Of a stretch of DNA of 64,000 bases, positions 46,501 through 61,500 are shown one piece after another (position 1 is the stretch's first letter; every line of letters begins with the position of its first letter). The notes under the pieces are model-generated. The model was not told the origin of the DNA. It saw only the letters and a program-made list of their open reading frames with translations, and searched no databases. The translations under genes were made by a program, and so were the position numbers. The DNA is from Atriophallophorus winterbourni (lineage: Eukaryota; Platyhelminthes; Trematoda; Plagiorchiida; Microphallidae). The DNA lies in contig JACCGJ010013588.1 in assembly GCA_013407085.1 (NCBI GenBank), positions 34,495 through 98,494 of the forward strand, in the 5' to 3' direction.

Positions 46501-49500
46501 GCGAATGCAACAATTCAGAATCCTTCGAAATTTTCCGAATCGGCAAATGAAAATGTGTTCTTGCTCTAAAGCTGTTCGGCATTTTATTTGCTCTGCTTAT
46601 GGAGCACGCTTGTGTCAAGAACTTCAGCCTCTTACCTATGCACGAGAACTGGTAGCAAGTTTATCAACCTGACACGGTTGTGAGCACAAACTAATGCACT
46701 TATTGTAATAAATTGTGAACTGAAGTATGCCGAAAATGCAGCCATTATTGTTGACCCCAAGAACACATACAGTCGCTAATGGACTGTTTATCTTCGGAAT
46801 GCAAATGATTTGATCAAACAATCAGCATGACCACATCCAATGTTCTTGGTCAAGTGATATTATCGCCTCCAATCATCAATGTTGGAAACTGTCAGCTAAA
46901 ATAAGTACATAATTTCACATATCTTCGTTCATTAGTTGCAGATGATCTCTAGCTAGTCACGGAGAATAATAAGCAGATTAGCAAAGCATCTGTCATTTTA
47001 TCCTGATTGAAATCTAGTCTTTGGCGTGACAGAAAGTTGATTGTAAAGACAAAAATAATGGTATAATTCGGGTGGGTACTAAATTTTTTAGTATATGTCA
47101 GTCAAACCTGGAACACCCACGCAAGACACGAACGGAAACTGAATGCTTACCATCTGCGAAGCAGATGGAAGCGAGTTCAATAGCTGGTCTGCAGAGCATG
47201 TCCGCCCTTTTACTATCCGCCTGCGGTGGCGTGGCCACGTCTACAAAAGGGACAATGGTTATATTCAGAAAGATCCGATCTACGGTGAGTAGCAATCAGG
47301 AACTCGACTATTAGGCAGACGGCATTTGAGGTAAAGACGTTTGTAAAAGATGTATGATATATATAAAATGGTATTAACCCCACGAGTTGGGATGAACTTG
47401 GTCTCGATCGCTCACATTGGAAGCATTATGCAGAGCGTCGTCTGAAAGCTGAGGAGGAGCAGATACAGATCTTGTCTGCTTACCGCAAATAACCCCGCTG
47501 GCGTGCAACTGACGCCAAACGACCTAGTTCTGCCTATCGTTGTGAGCGCTGTGGGAGAGATTGTTCCTCACGAAACGGGCTGTTTAGTCATTCAAAAAGC
47601 AGTAGAACATGAACATTTATGCGATTGTTTTGTACATCCATGCTCGACATCGACCGAAGGAGGCCAACACCAACATATGATCCAAACAGCGTACGCGGCG
47701 CTGTCGTTGTTGGTTAAACATGTTGCGTAAACCAACTTTAAAAAGAAGGTTAAACACAGTGGTCCCCGTTAAATGTACGGGACTCGAATTTGAATCTCTT
47801 TTGAGCTCATCTGCAGCGCATATTCTCCGCTTAGTATATGATTCGAGCCAACGATCATCGCCATTGTTGTCTCACGCCTTACTGCCTGGTCCACCCTCCA
47901 ACGTTTGACTCATCGCAATAAACTATTCCAGAGTCATTATCCGAATGGCAAATTCAAGTAGTGCAATCTGCTTGACCAGTCGAAAAGGAGACAGCAACAC
48001 TGTTTGGTCGTCCAGCGGATCATCTCCTTGTCAGGTCTTCCCATCCTTCTCGACTGATCGCGCATATGACGCTACTCAGATGCGCCAGTCTGGAGAAATA
48101 TGAAGGCTTAAACGGTGGACGGTAGCTCAGGCCGCATGGCGTGTAACTACACTGGGGATGGTCCTGGATTCGATTCGACCTTGAGAGAAGCAATGCACTG
48201 CTGATGAGCTCAAATAAGAGCAAAACTGGTTCTCAGTGATTCCAATTTGAACCACTGTGATCGAATTTATGAACATTTTGACGGACTTTGTACTAATAAC
48301 ATAAATAAACATACTCTCCACAACCCTGAATTTTATTTGCGCACATTGTTTAACGTGGCGACTTCATATATTTATTTCTTTTATATGTTAGTGATCAAAT
48401 TACCTTCGAAACGGTCTCGCCAATTCCTGGAATTGTGATTGGCTCGGTGACGCATACATCTGTTCTTGTTAGATGGAATCGAGTCGCCGAGGTTACATAT
48501 TGCATGATCAGAGGAAAGAAAGGTTAGTCTAAGCGTATTTTTTATTTTATTTTAAATAAATTATTCGACACCAGTTAGGATCAATGTTCATTCGCAAATT
48601 ATTGTGAGGAATAATTGTTTTGAGGAACATCCTTATTGGTTCTCACGAAAGTAGAATATCTACCTACTACGTCAACTTTTACTTTGTAAACAAGCGGAAT
48701 ACTTTTTAACTGGTGCCAAGATTCGTGAGTAAGTTAGTTTTGCATGAGATGTTTCGAAAACCATGTTGCGCTTGAGGCACAATCTGATTGCTTTCGATTG
48801 CTTACGAGGTGCCGGATAGCAGTTGTTTCACAAACCAAGCATTGGAAACCAATGATTGAAGCGTTTCAGAACGATATTTATATATAGTCAGATCTGAACG
48901 ATTCGCACATTTACAGATTGGTGTAACAACGTTCGTTTTTTAGAAGGCTGGTTTTATTTCGGTATTTAGTTAGTGTTTAAATAAAACACAGAGGCGGGGC
49001 ACAATGCTCCAACTTGCAAGATCTCAAGATACTCCACATTATTCCTAGTTTTTAATGGAGGTTTGCGTGGGTAAATGTAGAATTTAAGTCAGCCACACTT
49101 AGGATTTCTATCGCTATTAAGCCTGTCAAATTTGTTAGCAGGGACACATCATTTGGAAAAATGACTAGCGTGAAAAATGATTTTTTAATATCATCTGTAT
49201 CCCTGAGAGTTTCTGTCAATTCATTGGCTCTCTAAATAATAAAAACTCCCTGCTCAACATTACTCTAGATGTTTACGATCGTTCAGATTCGAATTTTCAG
49301 TTTACGTATCGTTTGATTGGACTCTTGATTGACGCATACTGATTTTTGACGAGCTATTGGTTTCATTTATCTAAACAATATGCTCAAGACTCTTCTAGAA
49401 CGCCTTAAGCTAAACTTTTATGTAAAGGCTGAAACATGGAGAATCCGGGACAAGAAGTTGAGGAGGGCTGTAGTCCAGCTTATATTAACCAGGATGCTTA

Positions 49501-52500
49501 ATATGCTTACACAATTTGCTGGTAAGTGATTAGCTCATCATGACTTTGTGTGCAATAAATAAAAGCCATAAGATCGCAACACAACTTTTGGTAGTTGAAT
49601 CAATTAGTTTTCTGATTAATTGTCAGAAGTGAAACGTTTGCCTAATAGTTTTCGATTCTATTTGCATTTTGATCACTGCTAGAATAAGTCGAAAAATCTT
49701 TCGACATATTTGTGAAACGAAATCGCTGGAAAATAATTTTTCAACAAAATCATGTATAAAACGAACTATTTCTTCATAGCAATTTTAAATCCAGCCCTAT
49801 ATGGTATAAGGAAAAAGAAAATATTAAAATTAAAACCAAGGTCACGGGTTTTCATTTAAAATTGTCTGGTGAATATCATTGTTGACTAATCCAAATGTTG
49901 GCTCAAGATACACATTAGCCATACGACGCGGAAACCGAAAAAGCGAATTTTTTACCATTATCAAACTTGGTTGTCCTATAAAGATAAAGATTTTGATCCT
50001 AGTCAAGCTGATTGACACGGGTAAACGAGTAAAACCGGAGAGGGTTTTCTAAGAAGTTGAGTCATCGTGTAACGAAGAATTTGCGGAGCATCTTGATAGA
50101 AGCTGGGGCGATTGAATTCGGAATATTTAGTCCGAACGTAAGTGACCACTGCGATTATTTCTGAATCTCTCTATTGCCTTGACGAATATCGTTTTGCAAC
50201 CAAGAATCCAATACCTGTACCATATATTATACCGTGAGAAGACGGTAGATTAGTGTTCGTGTCTTGTGTGGGTTGTCCAGTTTTCCGGCCGTACGTTAAA
50301 GCATTCAGTCTTTCATATCGACACCATGAAGAATGGTCCAAACAATTTTTAAAGATATCTACGTATGTAACTTGACGTCTTTTAGTCAAATTCTTGTAAA
50401 TGACCTCTCGCTAGACGCGTAAATTGATAAGAAATTGGTAGAGCAACTGCCATCTTGTCTTGTTTGAATTCTTGTGTTTGAGGTAGTAGCATTCTGACCA
50501 TGATGACAAAAATGATAACGATCAGCGCGTGTTGTTTTTAGCCTACTTTGGTCGATGTCGACTAAGGATATACAACACAATCGCATGAAGTCTCATGGTC
50601 TACCGCTTGCAGAATGACTAAACAGTCCGATTCATGACAAATAGACACTCCCTCGTCGCTCACAACGATCGGTAGAACTCGGTCGTTTGCCGTTAGTTGC
50701 AAACCAGCCGCGTGATCTGCGATAAACAGACAAAAGCTGTATCTAGTCCGTCCCAGCTTGCAGACGACAGTTTACAGAATGCTTCCAATGTGATCGATCA
50801 AGATCAAGTTCTTCACATCTCGCAGTGTCTATGCCAATATCTTTCATGTCTCTTTCGCAAACGTCTTTATCGCTGCGTAAACATCCACACAACATATGGA
50901 TGGAAGATAATTTGTTTTCATTTTCGGATCATCCGTCTCATCTTGAGCATGTCGTGAATGAAAAAATTAACGAATACTGAAGTGCTTTTTGGAGCTATTC
51001 TACCGATAATGCTCACCTCAATAGGACAACGCCGAAAACGCTAGCTATGTCATATGTGTAGAATGAATGCATTCTAAAAGACATATTCTTACAAATGAAA
51101 ACTCGGTGTTTAGTCATAGGGAACATGCGCTTCATTACTTTTAAATTTATATATGAAATATATTATTTTGTGAATTTTTTTATTGTTGACCTCTCAATTC
51201 ACAAGCCTCATTTTCAGGCTGAGTAAGAGCAGATACCGTTCTTGTCTTAGGAAAGTAGTTCACGCCGATGGCAAGCATACCCCAGCGATCGGCAGAGTTT
51301 TACTTAATCGAGGCAAAAGTATTTCTATAGGATTGATTTGTGTCTTTTTCACAGAGAATTCTGCATTTTTGGATGATATGTTACCGTACAACTGTGCACT
51401 GGAATCATCACTACAATTTCTCTCCGTGAATAAACTCAAAAGCAATACGGAATATTCGATAACTGTGATGCTGTTCTCCCGAAACTGGATGAAATGGGCG
51501 TCTACAATCTGGTTTCGTACACATGCATTCCCACCGAGTAAATATTTGTCACTTATTTGAATGATATTACCATTGAAGATGAGTTAGAATAGGGAACTAT
51601 GAATCAACATTTTTTTCAAGTAATGTTATGCATAAATTTTTAACACCCTAGTAATTCTCACTTGCATTCTAGTACATCATTTGACACATCTTAATTCAAC
51701 CATCGCGGATAACCTCTCGTTAGACACGGAGAGTGACAAGCACATTGGCAGAGAAGCTGCCGATTTGTCTGGAAAACCGCAAGTTGACAGGGAAGACAAA
51801 GATGATTTTATACAGCGTGCCGTAATATCTGATTTGCTGTATGGCTGCGAAAGTTTGACCATTAGCGCAGGGAACAAACAGAAGCTCCATTAAAGCAGCC
51901 TTGTTTATTTCTTGAACATATCCTGGTTACTGCATCTAACGAATGCTAAAGTTCTGTTTGATGCTGGTCTACGGAGCAGCTTGTATGTTTTATTGCGACA
52001 GCGCCGCCTACGTTCTTGAAGCCATGTGTGCATGGAGGAAAATGGTGGTATTCCAGAAACGATACCATCTATAGTGAGTTGAATTCAGCAATTTGAAAAT
52101 GGCATAAGCCGATCGTCAATCCCAAATCCGACAGTTTTACCATTCGAAACGCTGCGAAGCGTGAAACCGGCATGTGCTCGTGATGTACACACATGGCCGA
52201 GATCGACCCAATGTGGCCAATAACAACAACAACGTTCTGTTTCATGAAGCTATCGATGCCACAGTAAGCAAACACATCCACTGATCACCAGTGATTTGTG
52301 ATGAGAATATATACCGGGGACAATTCGAACAGTTTGCACATATCGTATAGTGTCAATAGTACAATTATTCTCATGGATGGTAAAGGTGCTAATATGCACC
52401 CAACTTGTCTTTTACACCATCGCTGGTGATTAAAATGTCTCATAAGTTTTAACCGCTTACTAAAATAAGCGTGTACTGTCTCTTCAGAAAAGTGCTATTC

Positions 52501-55500
52501 CAAACACGTTGAGATTGTGTAACTCAAATGTTGAATTAACTTTCCACAATCAAGATTGAAGAATTGGTGGTGACAGGCAGCATATTGTAACCATTGTGTT
52601 GGGAGTATTTGAAAATGTTTTCGTCAGCTAAATTCTGGTCGAAAAGTAACAACTGTCGTTTATCACATTTACATTTCATCCAACATTATCCACGTTACTC
52701 TTCCGCCACGTTTTACAGCAACCTGAACATCACACACTATTCACCGCTGGGTTCATCTAGTCCAACGCTAATAAAGCTCACTGACAAATCCCACAACGCT
52801 AGAAAAGCCGGTTGGTAAAGCGCGTTTATTACACTCAAGATAAATAACGAAACCCAAACCCATCTTAAATAGGCAATTCGAACAATCAGAACACTGATCC
52901 TTAACCATGTTTCTCCCGGTTGTCACTTCCTTCTGATTTGTCAACCAATTTCGTGTCAACCGGTACAGTCGAAGCCCTCACTTTACAGGGCTCGTTTAAC
53001 CGACATTGACGAATTGCATATCGTTCGACTGCAACTGACATTGTGCAACTTTTCATTTTTCCAAAAATGTTGTCGCTCTAACCGTTTGAATGCCATCCTC
53101 CGGAAACCCGAATTGTTTGGCGTTCGGAAATGTCATCGGCTTTTTCGTTATGCTTGCTTTTGTGCAGGGTGCAGTTCTGTATGTCATTTAAAAGCTCGTG
53201 ATTAGCACTAAAGCAGTCGAATCTTATTGCAACAAATAAGTGTCCCACATTTTCTGTTGAATATGTCATAACGATAAGCCGTAAAATTCGTTTCGGAGAA
53301 CGTAATCCAATGGAATTAGACAGGAACAAAGGAACTTATATCAAGATAAACTTATACAGAAATCGCGAATCCCATCATTTGAATATATCAATCTATATGT
53401 GCTTTGCTGTAGGTGTTTTATAAAGCGGTAAAAAGTCATTTTTAGCTTGGATTTCCATGCATGCGATGTTAGATTCATAGCTGGTATATTGTCAGTTTTC
53501 ATTTTCGTTGACAACGTTCTAGGCTAGAATTTTCTGAATATCTATCACAGCGTAAATAATAGCTTGCAAACAGAGTTGTATACCTCCTGAAAACTAATCT
53601 ATTGGATGCAACATACACAAAATCGGAGTTCAGTTTTCGACTTGGTCCATCTCGAAAGCGTCTGATCAGATTGATAGGTTTATAGTAATGGCTTTACAAT
53701 TTGCAGCACCTTGTAATTGTTTTGCAAACGAAATGCTACCTTCTTGTCCTTTGATAATTCACGTCAGGCGACAAATCAGTTTTAATTTGTAAAACGTTTG
53801 CAGTACAGTCTATCCACATCCAAATCATAGTATGCTCATTCTCAATAGACTTATGTTTACATAATGAAAAATTTAAAGAGACAATCTTCTTCAACTTTGC
53901 TGTTAATCAATGCAAAACACTGCTCCGAGAAATTAGTCGGAATTGTTTCAATGGATCAGAATTCATCAGTTGCATTTGCAGTGTCACGTCATTATAAAGT
54001 CTTAACTGGAGTGATCATGTGACTGCACAGTTCTGGAAATTTCCGTTAGAAAATTTGCTACTTTCCGTTATTATTACTCACTTTATTTCTCCATCCAAAA
54101 ACATATTTCCGACCTTCTTGAAAACTCATCGCACGTCTAAGTTGTGCTTTTACCGATTTAATTGAACATAAGATCGTTGCTAGACACTCCGTGAATCTAA
54201 CAGATTGAACGGAGTAATCTAGACCGATAATGCACATCCATCGCATGAGGTCCTCGTGACTTGCAAATCATTCTACGTGAATTGAATATCGCATCCTCAT
54301 CCAAGGACCGAAAAAGTCAGGAGTTCTTCGTCCTTTAACTTGACCGATATTTGGTTGATGAATTGAAAGTCATTGTTGATTTAAGGTGGCAAACGTCATG
54401 AAAAAATAATGATTTTACGTTCAATTTGGTATCTCAAAATGTACACAAGTTAATTCTTCGAAATTTGGTGTTCTGTTTGTTTATATAAAGATGTATTACT
54501 GTTTTAAATTCTATGTGATTTATTTGTAATACAAAGGTTTGGTAAGTATTTTTATCAAAACATTTTTTAAACAAAAACATATTTTGCTCATCATAGTGTG
54601 GGCAATAATAAAAGAATAAGAATTAACGCAAGTGATTTACCATGATTCTCAGAGTGTAAAGGGTGCATTAAGATGCAAAATAAAACCGTGTTTGGGTAGT
54701 TGTGCATGCGAGAAAAATAATCTTGTAAAGTTTTGAGTAAGAAAAATCCAATTTCAACCAACAGAAATCAAAATCTGAGAGCGATACACTGTTTAACATG
54801 CTTTTATTGCACTCCTTGGAAAGTTTTACATACACATGCATATTTTCATCGTTTTATTTGAGAAAAACGAGTTTGAAGTTTGACGACGAATCTGTGGGCC
54901 AATGAGAACGTGTTTCAGCTTGAAATATGCTCTCCATTTTCGCGCCAATATTTGCCTTTGTGGATTTAAGTTTCCACCTAAGAAATAAGTTACTTCCACG
55001 GCCGTTTTTTGACCTTCCAATCGGTATACAACGAGGCGGGTGTTCCGTGGCGAAATCGCCCCTGATCATGGGGCGGATTACGGGACATCTGGTGACTTAG
55101 GAAAGATATCTCTCAAACTAGTTCTTCCAAGATTCCTTTATTTTCATAGAAATATGTTTTTTAGACAAAACAATTTATGGTACCTGATAAAATAGACAAC
55201 AAAGTATCATGTTGTGAAAGAAAACTCAAAACACATTGTTTGAAGAAATTACCATGACGTTAGCCACCTTAAGTGATCGACTCAGAGTATAAAGTTTGTC
55301 AATAAATCTACACCTTAGTAGTGCATATGCAACGTTTCCGGAAATGTAATTTTGGGTGGTTGAATTAATTGTGTACACGAAAGAAAGCCATTTCGCCTTT
55401 TCAATTACTTTTCTATACTTCTTGTCACTCCAGCAATTCTGCTACAGCCTGAACGTATGGAAGTTGAGTGTAATCAAGTTGATTTGACGTCATCCATTGC

Positions 55501-58500
55501 GGTTATTCGGTGGTCTGTAAATAAAGGAGCAAACATCAATGGAGATTATGTGATTGAATGGGTTGCAGGTCACAATCGGTCAAGTTTCGCACAAACATTC
55601 CAATCCTCAACCGATCCACATACTGCAGACCACTTGGAGAAATTTTGGACGGGACATCACTTACCGCTTGCTAGGGAGGCAGCACTCAAACAAATTGACT
55701 TGGATGATTGGAAACGTATCCCACAACACGAAGCGATATATTTTGTTCGGTCCGACAGTTTGAATTTCCAAGCAGTGTTGCCACTGTATTCAGATCTGGT
55801 CTACCATTTTCGTGTACGTTCGGTCATTGAGAATGCAGAATCTGAGGCGTCCGTTATTGTACCGAGCCCAAATCTTCATAATCTGGATGTGTGTTATACA
55901 CCCCCTGGCCCAGTTCAAGTGTTACCCATGATATTGGCCATTTACGGGACGAAACCAAATAATTTGTTCATAAGATGGACGGTGAGTTTTAACCAAACCG
56001 TTTAGACATCGCGGTAAAAAGACGTTCGAATAATGATATGTAAGATATTGAAATTGGCTCTACCAGTTGGGAAGAACTTGCTCTTCACCGCTCACTAGGG
56101 ACACACTTTACAAAGCATCACTTACAAACTATTGGAAAGGCTATCGTGCTTCCTGATGTTGAACGAACAACTGCTGCCGCGCATGCGAATATGGTCTGTT
56201 TATGTGTGCGCTTTCTGAGTGATTTTACCTATGAAATCGGAACGCTTAGTCATGAAACAGTCTTACGCATATGATACACATAACACGATCAACATCTTCC
56301 GTAGACGGAAAACAAAATGGTCGACCATAATTGTCCTTCCTGTTTGTGCCGAATCACAGAAATACGATTAAGTTTCAGCCCATAAGGCAATGGGATTTTG
56401 TGGCTAATGAGTTGTTAAAACATCAAGATCGTATTTCTCGTAACATTTTAATTAACAAAAACAGGAAAACTGACATTTAGAATTGGCGATAAAATAAGCA
56501 ATAATTGAATAATCAATCGACTGTATAGCTGTGCGAATTTGTGATGATTTTACTTTGAGGATTCAACTTTGATTAACACAAGGATAACAAGGTTGCTTAC
56601 ATTGGGAGTGAATTACAAAACAAAACAGCCAGGCCACTGTGTTTAAACTCTTGCTTGTCAAGAGTTTAACTTATTGGAAGGAATTTGTTGCTGGTTTTAG
56701 AGCGGAATAAATAGACTAGAATATAGACATTGTCCCCAGAATCTTGTTTGTGAGCATTGAATTGTCTCATGTCGTATTTTGCGCAACAATTTTGAAAGAC
56801 CAACCGCCTGCTTACGTGTGAGTTGAATAATGCTTATGTACGTTCTTTTATGCAATTTTCCATCCAAGCATGGCTGAGAAAAGATATCAAACTACTTGAC
56901 AAGTTTTATCATTGCTGGTCATCATTTTGAGGTTGTAATAACGAGATTGTCACCGGGTAGTCCAAAACCAGGCGCACGCCGCATTTCTTTCAGATTTTAA
57001 TTCAATTAATGTTAGTAAATGTACCATTTCTTGACCGATCGCTTGCAGTCTATGTTCAGAATCGGTTTCAAGCTTGAAACATCTAGGGGTAGTGTTACTT
57101 AGTGGTGCAAGTTCACACGAGAGACCCACAATTCGCGCTATCCACCTAGGCAATAATTAGTGTAACTAAAAATGTAGACCGCGCGGACCGTATTCACTTG
57201 TTTTAGATTGATGGGGATACCCACTAGTAGGCAAATAGATCAATGTTTCCACGCATGCTCTGGAGACACGACAAACCGCACGCCTACTACAGGCTGCATT
57301 TGATGCGAATATGTGTGGCTTATATCGTCGGTTACAAAACATATCTATGTAAATTCTTGCAAATATCCCTGCAAAGCTCTTATCAGATTGGCATGCAAGA
57401 TTTCGCCCACAACCGAAACTAATGTTGATGTCTGGATATCCTGTAACCTCAAGTCAGTGAAGCATTGCCAAACCGACTATAACAGAGACGGCCTTATCTT
57501 GGGTATTTGAAAAGGATTTTCATGACCATCATACCCAAACCCATTCCACAAATTGAACACAACATGCGCGTCATGCTAATGAGTAGTAGATACATGCAAG
57601 GGCTATATTACTGTGAACAGGGAGATAAGGATCACCTTGACATGGTCCATCATCCTTCAGACAAGTTGGTCTTCCGTTACAATAATTTACAATTCCAACA
57701 ATTCCCCTCCAAACTTAAAATATAAGTTGAGCCACAGGAAGCACTTCCAGCATTTCGTGTCATTCAACATTATTTCTCAAAAATCCATCCCATCAACCAT
57801 TTTTTGAAGCCTAGGAATCTCACTCGTTCACGCAAACATTTAAATGCCTTGACCATCCTACATACTCAATTAGGAATTCGCAGTAATTATTTCGCGGTCA
57901 CTATCCTTTTCACTGAGAACGTCGCTCCCGAAGAACGCATACTCTGAAGGTGTACAATGCATTACCGCTAAGTGCTAATCGCGAGCTTTTGGATGAAAGC
58001 CAGAACTCAAACCTCCGACACAACAAAAGAGCATGCAGAGAAGAGAAGTTCGACTACGAATATGTCATCATCAGGGTTTTAAATAATTGCTTTCCCTCAA
58101 TTCAAGCGACGCCATTCTTGGAAATATGAGAAGATTGAAAACATCAGTCGCTATCGAAAGAAATGCAATCCATCAAAGTCGATTACATGAGCCCTGTATG
58201 GCGATGGGTTTAACTATAACGACTGGCATGAAATCGACGCCATGATAGATGTATTTCAGGAGTAGTGTTGTGGTTGTTTGGTTTGACTGTATATGATCGG
58301 CCTGTGTCTCGTTATTTGCATTTTGCGTGATAAACGCGATATTTGCCAGCTCTACTTCCTGGCCTCTCTTAACACCTGCCACCATAAGACAGGATTTTCT
58401 CCTCGAAGCTCGATAACACTATGTCGTTTCTTGGGATAGTTAGCCTTCCTTAGTATCTGTCGGAGTTGTAGATGCATTTATCGTTTCATCCTGTGCTTTT

Positions 58501-61500
58501 TTAAAACACATTGCTTTCCCTACCATTAAATATTTGATTTGTGAATACCCTGTTCTGAGCTAATTATACTGCTGAAAGAGCAGACTGATTCGTAGAAATA
58601 TTTTTGCTCAGCTAACTTGATGACAATATTCGTTAGCCTTTAGATGAAATACTACATGGCGGACCTGGATTACGTTATATCGTGAGCTATGCATGTGTAG
58701 AATGCCCATTGACTGACTCAGTTTCTGTCGAGGTGGGACAAGAAATTTGCCAGATTGAGATTTCGCCGTCGGTACCTAGCATGACGACACGATTCACGCA
58801 TTTTTTCAAATCACATATTGGAAGTTTTGCGAAATATAAGGTAAGATATGACAATACGTATTATACGTTTACAATTAATTTTTTTATATATATTTTGTTT
58901 TATTTCATTCATTTTTCATTCGAAACGCTGATTGTTGGTAGCTGTCCGTAAAACTCTGGAATTCATCACTCAAATTGATTAACATATTGTGTATAACCTC
59001 TCGTTAGACACGGAGAATGATGACCAGATATGAAAAGCTACTGCCATGTTGTCTAGTTTGAAGACTCGTGTCTCGTGGGGCGCCGCAAGTTAAATGTGAA
59101 GGCAAAAATTAAGCAGACAGCCTTTGAAATACGCCGAGTAGTAAAATAAAAATATTTTCTTGCTTTTCAGTATTATTGTCTCTCATGCTCAATCACGATA
59201 TTAGTAAAAGTACATAAGTTATTTAAAAACGTAGACAATGTGATCGCAATCTTTGCAATCAGAACTGTTTGAAAGCACAAACTAACATACGGAATATGGT
59301 AATCCATGACCTGTAGTTTACCGGCCATAAACTTATTATTGTACACTACTAAGAACACCTCAACTCGCATATGGAGTATTTTTGTCGGAATACAATTAGC
59401 ATGAGCTACACCAAATTTCTTTGTCAACGGACTTTATAGTCTCCCATCACCGCTGTTGCATACTGTCAGTTTGAACCAGTACATCGTTTACATAACTTAA
59501 TTCACACTTTGCAGATAACCTCTCGCTAGACACTAAGATTGATAAGTGGGTTCTCAGAACAACAGTCATCTTGTTCCCTTTAAATTACGTGTTGGAAAAT
59601 TGATCCTTTTGTTTGCTACTACTCATCAGTAGCAAGTCATTCTAAATATTTGCATATTTGATCACGATTGTCCTTAATTTGAGGACTGGACTCGAGTTTC
59701 ATTTTTATTGGAGCTCATTACCAGTGAATATCCTCTGCCTCGGTTGCGACTCTAACCAGGGACCTTCATTACTGTACTCCCGGGCATCACGACCTGGGCT
59801 ACCGTCCACCATTTGACCGATCGCAATTTTCCGTTCATGAATCTTTCTCGAAGTTGACATATTTGAGTAGCTTTATCTGCCCTACTAATAGTGAAGGAGC
59901 CAGCAACATCTATTGTGGTCTCTCAAAATATCTGATCTCGATGTAAGGTATGTGGCGACCACTAGTTGACGATGAATTCATAGTTGTCGGTATACAGCGC
60001 GTTCGTACTATATGCTTTTCTGTACTTCCGTGAAACGTGTACCATTCACGCAACAAACATAGATAAAGCTGATTGTTACAGAGTTACCTGGGATCTGCCG
60101 CATGTTAAACCGTTGTTTGGATTGACAGATCGATAAGCGCATAAATGTAGTCTGAAAACTGTGTAATGCGGCATTGGCGCTTACGGTGTCTGAAAAGCTA
60201 ACTTTTTCATCAAAATTCACTGATCCGCAATTGAAATCAGGAAGACGACTGTTGTGTTGGCTGTACTTACTAACCATAAAACGTTGTTGAATTGTCATGA
60301 AACGTTGGAACATTAACCGCATCACCTTTATTGTAAAATATTTCGAAAGCGTCAGCTTCAAGCTGAGTTAGACGGATTCGCTTGTTTTGAAACACTGATA
60401 GGATGATAAAACAAATTGCGCTTGTTTGCCACAGTTTTATATGGTTGGTACGACTGATATGTTCCAGCAGCATAAAACCTGTCTTGGAGTGTGTGTGATT
60501 GAAATGTATGTAAGTGAGCTTGGTTGATCATGAACATGTATTTAAACGCATTTACATATGTTTGGGCAGATGTTATCAAACCTATCAAACAGTGGCATGC
60601 AAACGCAACTTGTTGTCCATTCTTCCAGTGTTTTAGGCGCAATCTTATTCTGATCCTACTATCCCTACCCGATGAGTGCAAACAGCACGAAAGCGGTCGT
60701 GGGTTGTGCGCTATATAGATGAGTGTAGATGAGCATTTTTCAATATTTTTCTTTACGTTATCTGTAAACATTTAACCTATTCATCGTTTCAGGTCACATT
60801 GGAAATTAAAAATGCATTTGGTTCACGTATCTTGGAAGGTGCAGGCATGTCCGGAGATCAAATCCCAAGTTACAGTCTGCAATCTCCGGAACTAGTATTG
60901 GCGACGTCTAATGTGTTTGTGATCAAGTGGACAGAGCCTCCGAATAATCTGGTTTCCTCAAACATAAATGGATTTTTCAGAGGATATCGGGTAAACTGGT
61001 GCGGACAACGCACTTCAGACGCCGAATGCTCAAACACATATAAGGTAACGTTTCAAGGAATTTATCCATCGCATTATTGATATTGCTCGTAACACAAAGT
61101 ACGTATTTATTTCAGGACTTTGTTGGTAATTCGTTGATAGAAGAACCATTAGCCTACTATCGACATTTGGACACGTCCGCTTGTCTGGACCCGAGAGCGA
61201 TTGACCAGAGGTTCCCGCCAAACTTTGCGAAGCAAATCTCATTACTCCATCAGGAGGATTTTACGCGATCGTGGAAAATTTACCGACTGACGTTCCAATC
61301 AAGATGGCAGTCAGTTTGCTTAATACAAAATATTCCGGAGTCCCTGGGTAAAAATGTAGTAAACTATGAAATTGAGCATGGCCTCGATTCCATCCTGATT
61401 TTGTTTGCTACCAGCAATCGATACAATTCCAAACAACCTTCCTAGGCATATTAGACTGCTGGTATTAGTTTCCCGTCACGTCTGGTACGGAATAAGGACG

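Larger units (their letters stand above)
45501..48391. other. Intron 7, LINE fragments and SINEs
   Basis: Holds a (ta)n(tg)n microsatellite (45510-45547), a CR1 endonuclease relic, a 5'-truncated RTE and an opposed SINE pair, each entered separately. Confidence 0.65.
51538..55434. other. Intron 9, repeats
   Basis: RTE fragment (51680-52230) and the second copy of the unknown repeat (52650-53330). 53.35-55.4 kb shows nothing recognised. Confidence 0.55.
55983..58636. other. Intron 10, LINE scraps
   Basis: RTE scrap 56060-56310 and CR1 scraps 56840-56930 and 57410-57720. 57.72-58.63 kb shows nothing. Confidence 0.5.
58841..60792. other. Intron 11, RTE scraps, SINE and hammerhead repeat
   Basis: RTE scraps 58990-59560 and 59950-60080, a minus-strand SINE at 59690-59840 and a family B hammerhead repeat at 60400-60760. 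Confidence 0.6.

Noticed and set aside
61310..61445. Continuation of exon 13 to the stop at 61445 as a terminal exon
   Set aside because: The extension lacks FN3 similarity, would end the protein mid-domain series without a membrane segment, and exon 14 clearly continues the FN3 pattern.
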